Origin: Planctomycetaceae bacterium
GTDB taxonomy: Bacteria; Planctomycetota; Planctomycetia; Planctomycetales; Planctomycetaceae
Assembly (NCBI GenBank): GCA_021732785.1
Contig: JAKFUG010000022.1
Span: forward strand, 124,001-188,000
DNA length: 64,000 bases
Direction of reading: 5' to 3'
The notes under the pieces were generated by a model. That model ran no database searches. It was not told the DNA's origin and worked only from the letters and a program-made list of their open reading frames with translations. Both the position numbers and the translations under genes were made by a program. The number at the start of each line of letters is the position of its first letter. The stretch's first letter is position 1. Positions 45,360-54,983 of the stretch are shown here, piece after piece.

Positions 45360-46109
45360 CTACTTCTTCAACAATTCCAGCGCCGCGCGCGCTACATTCG
45401 CCACTTCGACATCATCATCACTCAATGCCATCGTCAGCGCTTCGACGATGTTGAGCGATGTCATCCCAATGCGTCCCAGTGCCAGTGCGGCTTGCTCGCG
45501 GACGACGGGCTCTTCGTCATCGAGCGCCGTAATTAACGTGGTGACCTGCAGCGTCGCCTCCGCTCCCAGCGACGCCAGCGCCGTCGCGGCAGCTTCGCGC
45601 ACCTCGCCGTGGTCATCGCCGAGCCATCTGCCGAGCAGCGGGGCGGTGACATCGACGTGCGCAGTCAACGGGGCAATCAACTTTGCCAGTCGGGCGATCG
45701 TGAGCGGTTCGAGATCGTCGCGGTGGGCTAATTCCAACAGCGTGGACGCCGCTGCGGCATGCCCCGATTGGAAATGAATCAACGTTGCCGCCGCTTCGAG
45801 TTGCACGTCGGGATCTTCGGCCGTGAGCAATTTGACGGCGTGCGCTTTCACGGTCACGGCGTGATCGCCGGTCGCATCGACATCCGGTGACTGCCACCAT
45901 CTCAACGCCGCGGCTTGCAGTTCCGCCGTGGGATCGGTCAACAGTTCGACGGTCACCGGCGCGACTTTGTCCGCCGGGCCGAGTTGGGTCAGCGCAAGGA
46001 ACGCCTGATAGCGCTGTTCGATGGCCGTTGCAAACCGTAATTGCCGCAGCCAGTCGTCCCACGACCGCTCCGCATACCACTTCACCGGAATTGAACGCCC
46101 CGCCATCAT
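45360..46109 (-). CDS. HEAT-repeat protein
   Basis: About 249 residues; two successive ATGs (46109 and 46106) follow a GGGGGT ribosome site. The protein is a stack of HEAT/PBS-lyase-like helical repeats: DDHGEVREAAATALASLGAE, DEEPVVREQAALALGRIGMT and SDDDVEVANVARAALELLKK at the C-terminus, with less regular repeats before. No signal peptide. A scaffold or phycobilin-lyase-like repeat protein without identifiable activity. Same strand as the SDR gene, whose stop is 46 bases upstream. Confidence 0.88.
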   Translation of the reverse strand: MMAGRSIPVKWYAERSWDDWLRQLRFATAIEQRYQAFLALTQLGPADKVAPVTVELLTDPTAELQAAALRWWQSPDVDATGDHAVTVKAHAVKLLTAEDPDVQLEAAATLIHFQSGHAAAASTLLELAHRDDLEPLTIARLAKLIAPLTAHVDVTAPLLGRWLGDDHGEVREAAATALASLGAEATLQVTTLITALDDEEPVVREQAALALGRIGMTSLNIVEALTMALSDDDVEVANVARAALELLKK

Positions 46110-46154
46110 CACCCCCGAAAGCCCAGTGATTCCGATCCCTGGGTCTCTTCAATT

Positions 46155-46934
46155 TCACCAATGCATCACAAATCCGCCATCGACATTGATTGTCTGCCCC
46201 GTTACCTGTGCGGCTCGGAGTGACGACAGAAACACGATCATGTTGGCGATGTCCGCGGCCGACTGCCAGCGTCCGAGCGGAACCACGGTTCGCACTTTTT
46301 CGTCCGCCCAGTCTTCGTACGACTTCCGCAACTCGGGTGGTTGCCGATCGTGCCAACCTTGCCACACGCGGCGATTGAGGGGCGTCTGCACCATCCCCGG
46401 ACAGACCGTGTTGACCCGCACGCCGAACGGGGCCAGATCCTTCGCCATGCACTGTGCGAAATTGATGTTCGCCGCTTTACTCGCACTGTACGGCGGATCG
46501 GTCGGCGACCCGATCTGTCCTGCGACGGACGCCACAAACACGCATGTCCCCGACTTGCGCTCCCGCATCCCCGGTGCCACGACATGGGCGACGTGCGTCA
46601 TCCCCATGATGTTCACCTCCAGCACCCGCGGCCAGGCCTCCACGGGCACTTCGGTAAACGGAAACCCAAAATGCCCCGACCCGACCGCCGCCGCGTGAAC
46701 CAGATGGTCGACCGGCCCGAGCGTTTTATCCGTTTCGTTTAATGCTCGCTGGACGTCTTCCCGTTTGGAGACATCGCACGGGACAAAGAAATCGCCTTGA
46801 AGATCCGTCGGCGGTTGCAAATCCCACACGGCGACACGGCAACCCTCGGCACGAAAGCCATCCGCCGCCGCGCGACCGATCCCGCTGGCTCCCCCGGTGA
46901 CGACGGCGACGTGGTTTTCGAGATCAAGCTGCAT
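46155..46934 (-). CDS. Short-chain dehydrogenase/reductase
   Basis: 259 residues from ATG 46934 (GAAGGA five bases upstream). Classical SDR: cofactor loop VVTGGASGIGRA, NNAG-equivalent HAAAVG, catalytic serine in VASVAGQIGS and YSASKAAN for Tyr/Lys. The typical asparagine-alanine-glycine is replaced by HAAAV, a modest deviation. The acidic residue after the second beta strand (VWDLQ) suggests NAD(H). Oxidises or reduces a secondary alcohol, perhaps a sugar, since a sugar ABC transporter is divergently encoded; that link is inference. Confidence 0.93.
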   Translation of the reverse strand: MQLDLENHVAVVTGGASGIGRAAADGFRAEGCRVAVWDLQPPTDLQGDFFVPCDVSKREDVQRALNETDKTLGPVDHLVHAAAVGSGHFGFPFTEVPVEAWPRVLEVNIMGMTHVAHVVAPGMRERKSGTCVFVASVAGQIGSPTDPPYSASKAANINFAQCMAKDLAPFGVRVNTVCPGMVQTPLNRRVWQGWHDRQPPELRKSYEDWADEKVRTVVPLGRWQSAADIANMIVFLSSLRAAQVTGQTINVDGGFVMHW

Positions 46935-46966
46935 CGTGGTCCTTCGTCTGCGATTGTCAGTCGGCC

Positions 46967-47065
46967 GCACCCCGGCTGCTTCCGGGCAGCCGGGGTGCTG
47001 GAGTTGGCAGCCAGCACCTGTTGCCACCATTGAGCGTCCCGGCTGCGAAGAAGCAGCCGGGACGC
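46967..47065. repeat. REPIN-like doublet, family A, fourth doublet
   Basis: Hairpins 46967-46998 (GCACCCCGGCTGC / GCAGCCGGGGTGC) and 47034-47065 (GCGTCCCGGCTGC / GCAGCCGGGACGC). The right unit carries compensatory changes in both stem strands, which supports selection or copying as a paired structure. Confidence 0.9.
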
Positions 47066-47181
47066 GATCATCATTCACCGCCGCTTGACCGATGTTCGTT
47101 GACGTCGGTATCGTTGGCGATTCACCCCAATCCGTCATCATACTCTTGACCGGCGCGTTTCGCCCCCCGGAGTCGCTCATC

Positions 47182-48303
47182 ATGTTACAACCGTCGCGTT
47201 GGTCCTCCCTGCTGTGCCTGACCGTTTTCGCCCTTGGCTGTGCTTCCGAAATTCCGAAAGAAGTGGCGAAATCTTCGGACGGTCCAACCGCTGCGGGGAC
47301 CACCGGCGGGAAAGCGACCAAGCGGATCATCGTTCTCACCAACGGCAACTCGCCTTACTGGGATGCCTGCCGGGCGGGGGTGCAGGATGCGAATACGCAG
47401 TTGAAACTCGCGGACGCCGGACTCGTCGCGGAGATGGAAGTCAACGACGGCACGCCGCAGGGGCAGATCGACAAGCTGCGTCAATACGGCAGCCAGAGCG
47501 ATATCGCCGGTGTCGGTGTTTCGGCGATCGACGCCAGCAACGCCGCGGTCGCCGACGAACTGCGCGCTCTCCGAAAGAAGGGAATTGCGGTCATCACCAT
47601 CGATTCCGATCTCGATCGCGAAAAATTTCGGGATGCCCGGTCCGCCTTTGTGGGAACCGATAACCTCGCCGGGGGGAAAGTCCTCGGAATGTGTGCCGCG
47701 GCTTTGAAACCGGACGGCGGCGAATACGTCACGTTTGTCGGCCGGACGGGGGCGCAGAACGCGATTGAACGGATCGGCGGCTTCGGCGAAGGTGCCGGGG
47801 CGAAGTACACGGCGAAAGATTCGATGGGCGATGATCTCGACCGGACGCGGGCCAAGGACAACGTCCGCAACGCCATCGGCAACCACCCGAATCTCAACAC
47901 GCTGGTCGGCATCTGGTCGTACAACGCCCCGGCGATTGTGGATGTCGTCCGCGAACTGAAAGCCCGCGAGAAATACAGCATCGTCGTCTTCGATGCCGAG
48001 CCGAGCACCATCCAGGCGATGGCCGATGGCGACGTCGATGTGATGGTCGTGCAGGATCCGTATCGTATGGGCTTCGATGGCGTGAAATTGCTCAAGGCGA
48101 TTATTGAAAATGACGACCACACGCAGAACACGCTGATTTGGGAATTCGTCAAAGGCATGGACATTCTCGACACGGGGCTCAAGGTCGTGGTGCCCAACGA
48201 TGCGTCACCGGTGATGAAGCAGTCGCTGGGTGAGAAGGTCAAGGTCCTCACGCTTTCCGATTTCAAAGCGTGGCTGGAAAAATACGGCCTTGCCGGTTCC
48301 TGA
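47182..48303 (+). CDS. Sugar ABC transporter substrate-binding lipoprotein (CUT2 type)
   Basis: 373 residues from ATG 47182. A lipoprotein signal ends FALGCASE with Cys16 or so as the anchor. The mature part is a type I periplasmic-binding fold of the RbsB group: IIVLTNGNSPYWDACRAGVQ, then DGTPQGQIDKLRQYGSQSDI, FVGTDNLAGGKVLG and IVVFDAEPSTIQAMADGDVD. It should deliver a monosaccharide to the permease and ATPase encoded next. A family-F repeat follows the stop. Confidence 0.93.
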   Translation: MLQPSRWSSLLCLTVFALGCASEIPKEVAKSSDGPTAAGTTGGKATKRIIVLTNGNSPYWDACRAGVQDANTQLKLADAGLVAEMEVNDGTPQGQIDKLRQYGSQSDIAGVGVSAIDASNAAVADELRALRKKGIAVITIDSDLDREKFRDARSAFVGTDNLAGGKVLGMCAAALKPDGGEYVTFVGRTGAQNAIERIGGFGEGAGAKYTAKDSMGDDLDRTRAKDNVRNAIGNHPNLNTLVGIWSYNAPAIVDVVRELKAREKYSIVVFDAEPSTIQAMADGDVDVMVVQDPYRMGFDGVKLLKAIIENDDHTQNTLIWEFVKGMDILDTGLKVVVPNDASPVMKQSLGEKVKVLTLSDFKAWLEKYGLAGS

Positions 48304-48307
48304 AACT

Positions 48308-48429
48308 CGTTCCCACGCTCTGCGTGGGAACGCACGGCCGCGACGCTCTGCGTCGCCTGACACAACACGACGTACAAAGACGACGCGGAGCGTCGAAAAC
48401 CCGGCGTTCCCACGCAGAGCATGGGAACG
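48308..48429. repeat. REPIN-like doublet, family F (GTTCCCACGCTCTGCGTGGG)
   Basis: Hairpin units at 48308-48333 and 48404-48429 in inverted orientation, each a palindrome of GTTCCCACGC / GCGTGGGAAC. Inside lie second-order hairpins CGACGCTCTGCGTCG and CGACGCGGAGCGTCG. A solo unit occurs at 63327-63349. It separates the binding-protein and permease genes. Confidence 0.92.
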
Positions 48430-48449
48430 AGTGAGAAAGAGAATCCGCT

Positions 48450-50060
48450 GTGTCCGCACCGTCTTTCTGGCGTCGTCATGAATTCAGCCTGTTGCTGGCG
48501 ATTCTCTGCGTCGTCATCGCCACCGCCGTCCTCGATGCCCAGCACAACTATGTGACCGATCCGGCGAACAGCGGCTGGCAATTGCTGCGGCAATGGTCCA
48601 TGCTCAGTCTCTTCGCCCTCGGCGCCGCGGTGGTGATCATTACCGGCGGGATAGATCTCTCGACGGGATCGGTGATCGCGCTGAGCGGCACCGTCTGCGC
48701 CACGATCATGCTGCTTCTCGCTCCGGAAGCGCTGACCACGCCCAACGCACCGATGCCGATGTGGGTTGCGGGAGCGGCGATCGGTGGCACCGTCTTCGTC
48801 GGTTTCCTCATCGGCAGTCTGCACGCGTGGCTGATCACCGTTGTGGGACTGCCGCCGTTTGTCGCCACGCTCGCCACGTTGGTCGGACTCCGCAGCCTCG
48901 CCCGCGCGCTGTGCGAATCGGTCACCCTCGCCGTCAACGGCGGTGTGACGACGCAGATTTATGTCGCGAACGAGCAGTTCCGTTACCTCGCGAATTCAGT
49001 GTGGATTCCCGCGGTGCTGGTCGTGGTGCTCAGCCTCGCGTTGTGGATCATGCTAAGCCGGTCGGTGCTTGGGCGGCATCTGTATGCTCTCGGTGGGAAC
49101 GAACAGGCTGCGCGACTCAGCGGCATCCAGACCGATCATCTCAAATGGGTGGCGTATTGCATCAGTGCAATCCTCAGTTCGCTCTCCGGCATTCTCTATG
49201 TCTGTGACCAGTCCGTCGCCGAACCACAAACGCTCGGGCGCGGTTATGAACTCAATTCGATTGCTGCCTCGGTCGTCGGCGGTTGTTCGCTGCAGGGTGG
49301 CGTGGGGACGGTGCAGGGAACGTTGTTCGGGGCGTTGTTTCTCCGCGTGGTGATCGATGGCGTGGCGAAGATCATCGATACCCAGGCCGATGTGTTTGAA
49401 GGATTGATCGTCGGCGTGGTCGTCGTTTTCGCGGTCACGTTCTCGCACAGTTCGGCCACGTTCTCGCATCGTCGCGGCTTATTCGCGGGCAGTCTCGGCG
49501 GGGTGACGATTCTCAACCTCACGATTCTCGCCGGAGTGCTCACCGCGCTGCTGGGAATCAAGTTCACGCAGGGCCGTTTGAACATGGATGCCCTGTGGTT
49601 GTCATCGCTGGCAATGCTCAGCACGGTGGCCTTGTTGCTCATTGCGCGACAGGGATGGTCTTCCTCCACACGACGTCGTGCTGGCATTGCGTGGGCGGTC
49701 GCAACCCTGGTGCTGGTGATTGGTCTCGATCGCGCCTATCCCGCGGTGCAGACCAATTCCGCGATCGCCGCCGTGCAACGTCTGGGCGGCCGCGTCATTC
49801 AGAACGAGAACGGCATCGTGGTCGATCTCACCGACACGAGGATCGATGACGACGCTTTCCGTCAGATCACCGGGAAGCTCGATCATCTCCGTCCGCTCGG
49901 CGAATTGCGGCTCGCCAACACCGCGGTGACCGATCGCACGTTGCGGGCGTTGTCGAAGTTCAAAACGCTCAAAGCGGTTCATGTCCAGGGGACGAAGGTC
50001 ACCTCCGGCGGTGTTGTCGGCTTGAAACGAGCATTATCCGAAGCCGTGGTAACCGAATGA
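48450..50060 (+). CDS. Sugar ABC transporter permease (RbsC-like) with C-terminal leucine-rich-repeat extension
   Basis: 536 residues from a GTG at 48450, against about 320 for E. coli RbsC. The N-terminal part is a normal CUT2 permease: VIITGGIDLSTGSVIALSGT, LGRHLYALGGNEQAARLSGI and GRGYELNSIAASVVGGCSLQ. Beyond about residue 330 come additional hydrophobic helices (VTILNLTILAGVLTALLGI; AIAWAVATLVLVIGLDR-type segment) and then a soluble tail (about 440-536) of leucine-rich repeats: VDLTDTRIDDDAFRQITG, LGELRLANTAVTDRTLRALS, LKAVHVQGTKVTSGGVVGL. The LRR style is that common in planctomycetes. The tail is probably periplasmic, though topology is uncertain. Confidence 0.92.
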   Translation: MSAPSFWRRHEFSLLLAILCVVIATAVLDAQHNYVTDPANSGWQLLRQWSMLSLFALGAAVVIITGGIDLSTGSVIALSGTVCATIMLLLAPEALTTPNAPMPMWVAGAAIGGTVFVGFLIGSLHAWLITVVGLPPFVATLATLVGLRSLARALCESVTLAVNGGVTTQIYVANEQFRYLANSVWIPAVLVVVLSLALWIMLSRSVLGRHLYALGGNEQAARLSGIQTDHLKWVAYCISAILSSLSGILYVCDQSVAEPQTLGRGYELNSIAASVVGGCSLQGGVGTVQGTLFGALFLRVVIDGVAKIIDTQADVFEGLIVGVVVVFAVTFSHSSATFSHRRGLFAGSLGGVTILNLTILAGVLTALLGIKFTQGRLNMDALWLSSLAMLSTVALLLIARQGWSSSTRRRAGIAWAVATLVLVIGLDRAYPAVQTNSAIAAVQRLGGRVIQNENGIVVDLTDTRIDDDAFRQITGKLDHLRPLGELRLANTAVTDRTLRALSKFKTLKAVHVQGTKVTSGGVVGLKRALSEAVVTE

Positions 50061-50089
50061 TGGCACAGGGCGCATCGTTAACGATGTTG

Positions 50090-50176
50090 TGTGCCACTGG
50101 CTCTGCCAGTGTCTTCTTCATCGATGTCATCGTCGCAGCCAACGAATATCAAGACACTGGCAGAGCCAGTGGCACA
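50090..50176. repeat. REPIN-like doublet, family B, intergenic copy
   Basis: Arms 50090-50115 (begins TGTGCCACTGGCTCTGCCAG) and 50151-50176 are perfect inverted copies over 26 bases. Same family as the in-gene element at 29840-29925. Lies between the permease and ATPase genes. Confidence 0.95.
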
Positions 50177-50199
50177 CGGCCAACACGAGTGGTTCGCAG

Positions 50200-51714
50200 A
50201 TGACTGATCTCGCGCGAATTCAGTTCTCCCACGTGACGAAGCGCTTCTTTGCCGTCACCGCGCTGGATGACGTCTCGTTCGATGTCCGCCCCGGTGAGTT
50301 GCTCGCGCTGTGCGGCGAAAACGGTGCCGGTAAAAGCACGCTGATGAAAATCCTGTCGGGGGTCATCGCCGACTATGAGGGCACCATCGAACTCGATGGC
50401 CAACCCGTCCGCTTCACCGGCACGCGCGACGCCGAGCGACAGGGCGTCAGTATTATTCATCAGGAACTGAACCTCGTTGGCGACCTTTCGGCAGCCGCGA
50501 ACATTTTTCTCGGACGAGAACTCACTCGGTACGGCGTCTGGCTCGATGAAGCGGCGATGCGCACCCAGGCCGCGGAGTTGTTCGCACAGTTGGATTGCTC
50601 AATTCGACCAGACGATTTGATCCGGACCTTACGGATCGGCGATCAGCAACTCGTCGAAATCGCGAAAGCGCTGGCATTGCAGGCCCGCATTCTCATCATG
50701 GACGAGCCGACGAGTGCGCTCACGGAAAGCGAAGTCGCGCGGCTGTACCGGATCATTGCCAAGTTGCGCGAGCGCGGCGTCACGATCATCTACATCTCGC
50801 ACAAAATGGACGAGGTTTTCCGTCTGGCGGATCGCATCACCGTCCTGCGTGACGGCAAGGTGATTCAGACGCTGGACCGCATGACGACCTCGCCGAAGGA
50901 CATCACGCGGCTGATGGTCGGCCGCGACATCAACACCGCCGGGTTTCGCACACCGCAACCGGTGGGTGACGAAGTCCTGCACGTTGAAAATCTGTCGCTG
51001 CCGTGGCCGGGGCATGCCCGCGGCTGGCGATTGCAGAAGGTGTCGCTCAAAGTTCATCGCGGCGAAGTCCTTGGCATCGCCGGGTTGATGGGAGCCGGGC
51101 GGACGGAACTGCTCGAATGTTTGTACGGCAGCAGTGCCGACGAGCCGCAGGGCGAAATCAAGCTACGCGGTGAACCGGTGACGTTCGCCGATCCGCAAGC
51201 CGCCCTGCAAGCCGGGGTGGCGATGGTCACCGAGGATCGCAAGCGCTACGGCGTGATTGCGACGATGAATGTCCGCGAACATATCACGCTGTCGAGCCTG
51301 GACAAATCCGCGATCGCCGGGCTGATTCAATTCGGTCGCGAGGCCGACGCCGGGCACGAGTCGATCCGGCAACTCCGCATTAAAACGGCCGGAGGCGAAG
51401 CCGCGATCAACTCCCTCAGCGGCGGTAATCAGCAGAAGAGCCTCATCGCCCGCGCATTGCGAACGAACCCCGCGCTCCTCTTGCTCGATGATCCCACGCG
51501 CGGCATCGATGTTGGTGCGAAGGCGGAGATTTATCGGCTCATCGACGAACTCTGTCAGCAGGGACTCGCGATCATCATCACGTCGAGCGAATTGCCGGAA
51601 TTGCTCACCGTGTGCGATCGCATCGTCGTCCTGTGTGAAGGCCGCATGACGGGTGAATTTCAGCGCGAAGAGTTTTCCGAAGCGGCGCTGATGGAAGCCG
51701 CGACAGGAAATTAG
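50200..51714 (+). CDS. Sugar ABC transporter ATP-binding protein (RbsA-like, duplicated ATPase)
   Basis: 504 residues from ATG 50200; the frame upstream is repeat DNA. Two ATPase halves. First: Walker A CGENGAGKST, signature replaced by RIGDQQLVEIAKAL, Walker B ILIMDEPTSALTESE. Second: a degenerate Walker A GLMGAGRTE, NSLSGGNQQKSLIARAL and LLLLDDPTRGIDVGAKAE. This asymmetry is normal for CUT2 ATPases. Together with the two upstream genes it completes a monosaccharide importer; the repeats between the three genes do not break co-orientation. Confidence 0.94.
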   Translation: MTDLARIQFSHVTKRFFAVTALDDVSFDVRPGELLALCGENGAGKSTLMKILSGVIADYEGTIELDGQPVRFTGTRDAERQGVSIIHQELNLVGDLSAAANIFLGRELTRYGVWLDEAAMRTQAAELFAQLDCSIRPDDLIRTLRIGDQQLVEIAKALALQARILIMDEPTSALTESEVARLYRIIAKLRERGVTIIYISHKMDEVFRLADRITVLRDGKVIQTLDRMTTSPKDITRLMVGRDINTAGFRTPQPVGDEVLHVENLSLPWPGHARGWRLQKVSLKVHRGEVLGIAGLMGAGRTELLECLYGSSADEPQGEIKLRGEPVTFADPQAALQAGVAMVTEDRKRYGVIATMNVREHITLSSLDKSAIAGLIQFGREADAGHESIRQLRIKTAGGEAAINSLSGGNQQKSLIARALRTNPALLLLDDPTRGIDVGAKAEIYRLIDELCQQGLAIIITSSELPELLTVCDRIVVLCEGRMTGEFQREEFSEAALMEAATGN

Positions 51715-51722
51715 CCTTTCAT

Positions 51723-51747
51723 GAACCCGAAGCGCAATCGCCGGGTA
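51723..51747. repeat. Solo family-K unit
   Basis: AACCCGAAGCGCAATCGCCG plus GGTA, a diverged single copy of the 31854-31879 arm. No inverted partner nearby. Lies between convergent genes. Confidence 0.65.
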
Positions 51748-51753
51748 CATTGT

Positions 51754-52251
51754 TTACTGCACGCGGCGAAAATACTCGCGAGATGTACTCAAGCCGGGGA
51801 TGATCCAGTACGAGTCAGAACCATCAAAATGGATGTGCGTGATCTCAGACTGTTCGATTCCCAACGACTTGAGTACGGACGGTTTCAATTCGATTTCTCG
51901 TATCGCCACCGAATGAGAGTCGCGTCCTAAAATTTCAAAACGACCCTTCTCCGCTGGGTCGTTTGAAGTCAACTGACATGTGTACGTTCCATCGCCGACG
52001 TAAGTAATCCGCAGGGTTCCGAATAAATTGCGTAGTTTGGCTAGCTGCTCTTCGCTGAGAGTGCGATTCTCTTGCAGATCGGCGATGGTTCGTTCGGCAT
52101 CAGATTGCCAGGTTCCTAACAACCGCTCATCCGTGACCCGCCTCGGAATCAGCACCAAGGCAATCACGGCGAATAGAAGTGACGCGAAGAGTGCTAATCC
52201 GAATGCGAGTTGCTTCCACTGCGTCATCGACAGTTCGACAGCGACTGCCAT
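51754..52251 (-). CDS. Small membrane-anchored protein of unknown function
   Basis: 165 residues from ATG 52251, with AGAGGA seven bases upstream. One N-terminal hydrophobic helix (LAFGLALFASLLFAVIALVL) is followed by a soluble part of about 125 residues: LLGTWQSDAERTIADLQ, then VGDGTYTCQLTSNDPAEKGR and HFDGSDSYWIIPGLSTSREY. The layout recalls lipocalin-like or DUF4864-type stress proteins that start with GTW, but I cannot name a family. It lies 22 bases after pyrG on the same strand and may be co-transcribed. Confidence 0.75.
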   Translation of the reverse strand: MAVAVELSMTQWKQLAFGLALFASLLFAVIALVLIPRRVTDERLLGTWQSDAERTIADLQENRTLSEEQLAKLRNLFGTLRITYVGDGTYTCQLTSNDPAEKGRFEILGRDSHSVAIREIELKPSVLKSLGIEQSEITHIHFDGSDSYWIIPGLSTSREYFRRVQ

Positions 52252-52273
52252 CTCACGGTCCTCTTTCCATCCA

Positions 52274-54010
<1,737 letters not shown>

Positions 54011-54011
54011 C

Positions 54012-54761
54012 CTACCCCAACTGACGACTGACAAACCGAGCATAATCTTCCGGCGTGTCGATGCCAACGGAGGGCTGATCGACGACGCCCACCGCAATCC
54101 GCACGCCGGCTTCGAGCGCCCGTAATTGCTCCAGTTTTTCCTGATTTTCCAGGCGCGAAGGGGGTTGCTGCGTGATGTTCAGCAGGAAATCGCGGCGGTA
54201 GGCATAAATCCCCAGATGCAGATGCCACGGCCGTTCACCACTGGCCAGGACGGCGGCGATGTCACGATCGCGCAGATGCGGAATCGGCGATCGGCTGAAA
54301 TAGAGGGCTTGCCCGTTCGCGCCGCACACCACTTTCACGCACGAAGTTGCCAATACCTGCTCGGCGTGATGGATCGGTGTTGCGAGAGTCGCCATCGGCG
54401 CGGTCGGATCGTCGATCAGTAACTGCACGACGCGATCGATCTGCGCGGGGTTCAACTCGGGCTCGTCGCCTTGGATGTTGACGATGATGTCGGCGTCTGG
54501 AAGTGAACGCCGCGCGACTTCGGCGATGCGGTCGGTCCCGCTGGGATGATCGCCCGTCATTTCCGCGCGGCCGCCGAAGCCACGGACAACATCGGCAATC
54601 TCGGTGCTGTCGGTGGCGATGAGCACACCTGCCAGCGACTTCGCTTTCTGTGCCGATTCCCACACATATTGAATGAGCGGCTGGCCTGTTTCTGACAGCA
54701 ACAACTTCCGCGGCAACCGCGTCGATTGCAACCGCCCGGGAATGACACCGTAAACCTTCAT
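54012..54761 (-). CDS. kdsB: 3-deoxy-manno-octulosonate cytidylyltransferase
   Basis: 249 residues from ATG 54761, with GGAGG five bases upstream. It activates Kdo with CTP to CMP-Kdo for lipopolysaccharide core synthesis. Nucleotide motif VIPGRLQSTRLPRKLL (GRLQSTRLP for the usual ARYxSTRLP), GDHPSGTDRIAE, NIQGDEPELNP, FSRSPIPH and HLGIYAYRRDFL are all in place. The presence of kdsB supports a Gram-negative envelope with LPS, as known for planctomycetes. It is followed by pyrG, which supplies the CTP. Confidence 0.97.
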   Translation of the reverse strand: MKVYGVIPGRLQSTRLPRKLLLSETGQPLIQYVWESAQKAKSLAGVLIATDSTEIADVVRGFGGRAEMTGDHPSGTDRIAEVARRSLPDADIIVNIQGDEPELNPAQIDRVVQLLIDDPTAPMATLATPIHHAEQVLATSCVKVVCGANGQALYFSRSPIPHLRDRDIAAVLASGERPWHLHLGIYAYRRDFLLNITQQPPSRLENQEKLEQLRALEAGVRIAVGVVDQPSVGIDTPEDYARFVSRQLG

Positions 54762-54859
54762 TGCGACCTCCATGTCGTGTGCGCAGTGATCGCTGCGAAG
54801 TCATCAAGATGCCGGAAGCGGTAGTTCGCGTCAATGTCGTTCCACAGACCCCACCCGTT

Positions 54860-54963
54860 CGTTTAGCCGCGACCCGGAGTCCGCGGAGGGGAGCGTGAAG
54901 TGAACCGCGCCACACGGGTCGCCCAATCCGCGCAGCGCTCCCCTGTCGGGTCGCGGCGAAACG
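54860..54963. repeat. REPIN-like doublet, family D, second copy
   Basis: Left arm 54860-54895 (begins CGTTTAGCCGCGACCCGGAG) and right arm 54936-54963, inverse but lacking the same internal block as in the copy at 33765-33869. A half palindrome CCGTGGCACA follows at 54971. It lies between kdsB and the DUF1553 gene. Confidence 0.9.
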
Positions 54964-54983
54964 GTTCCGGCCGTGGCACACTT

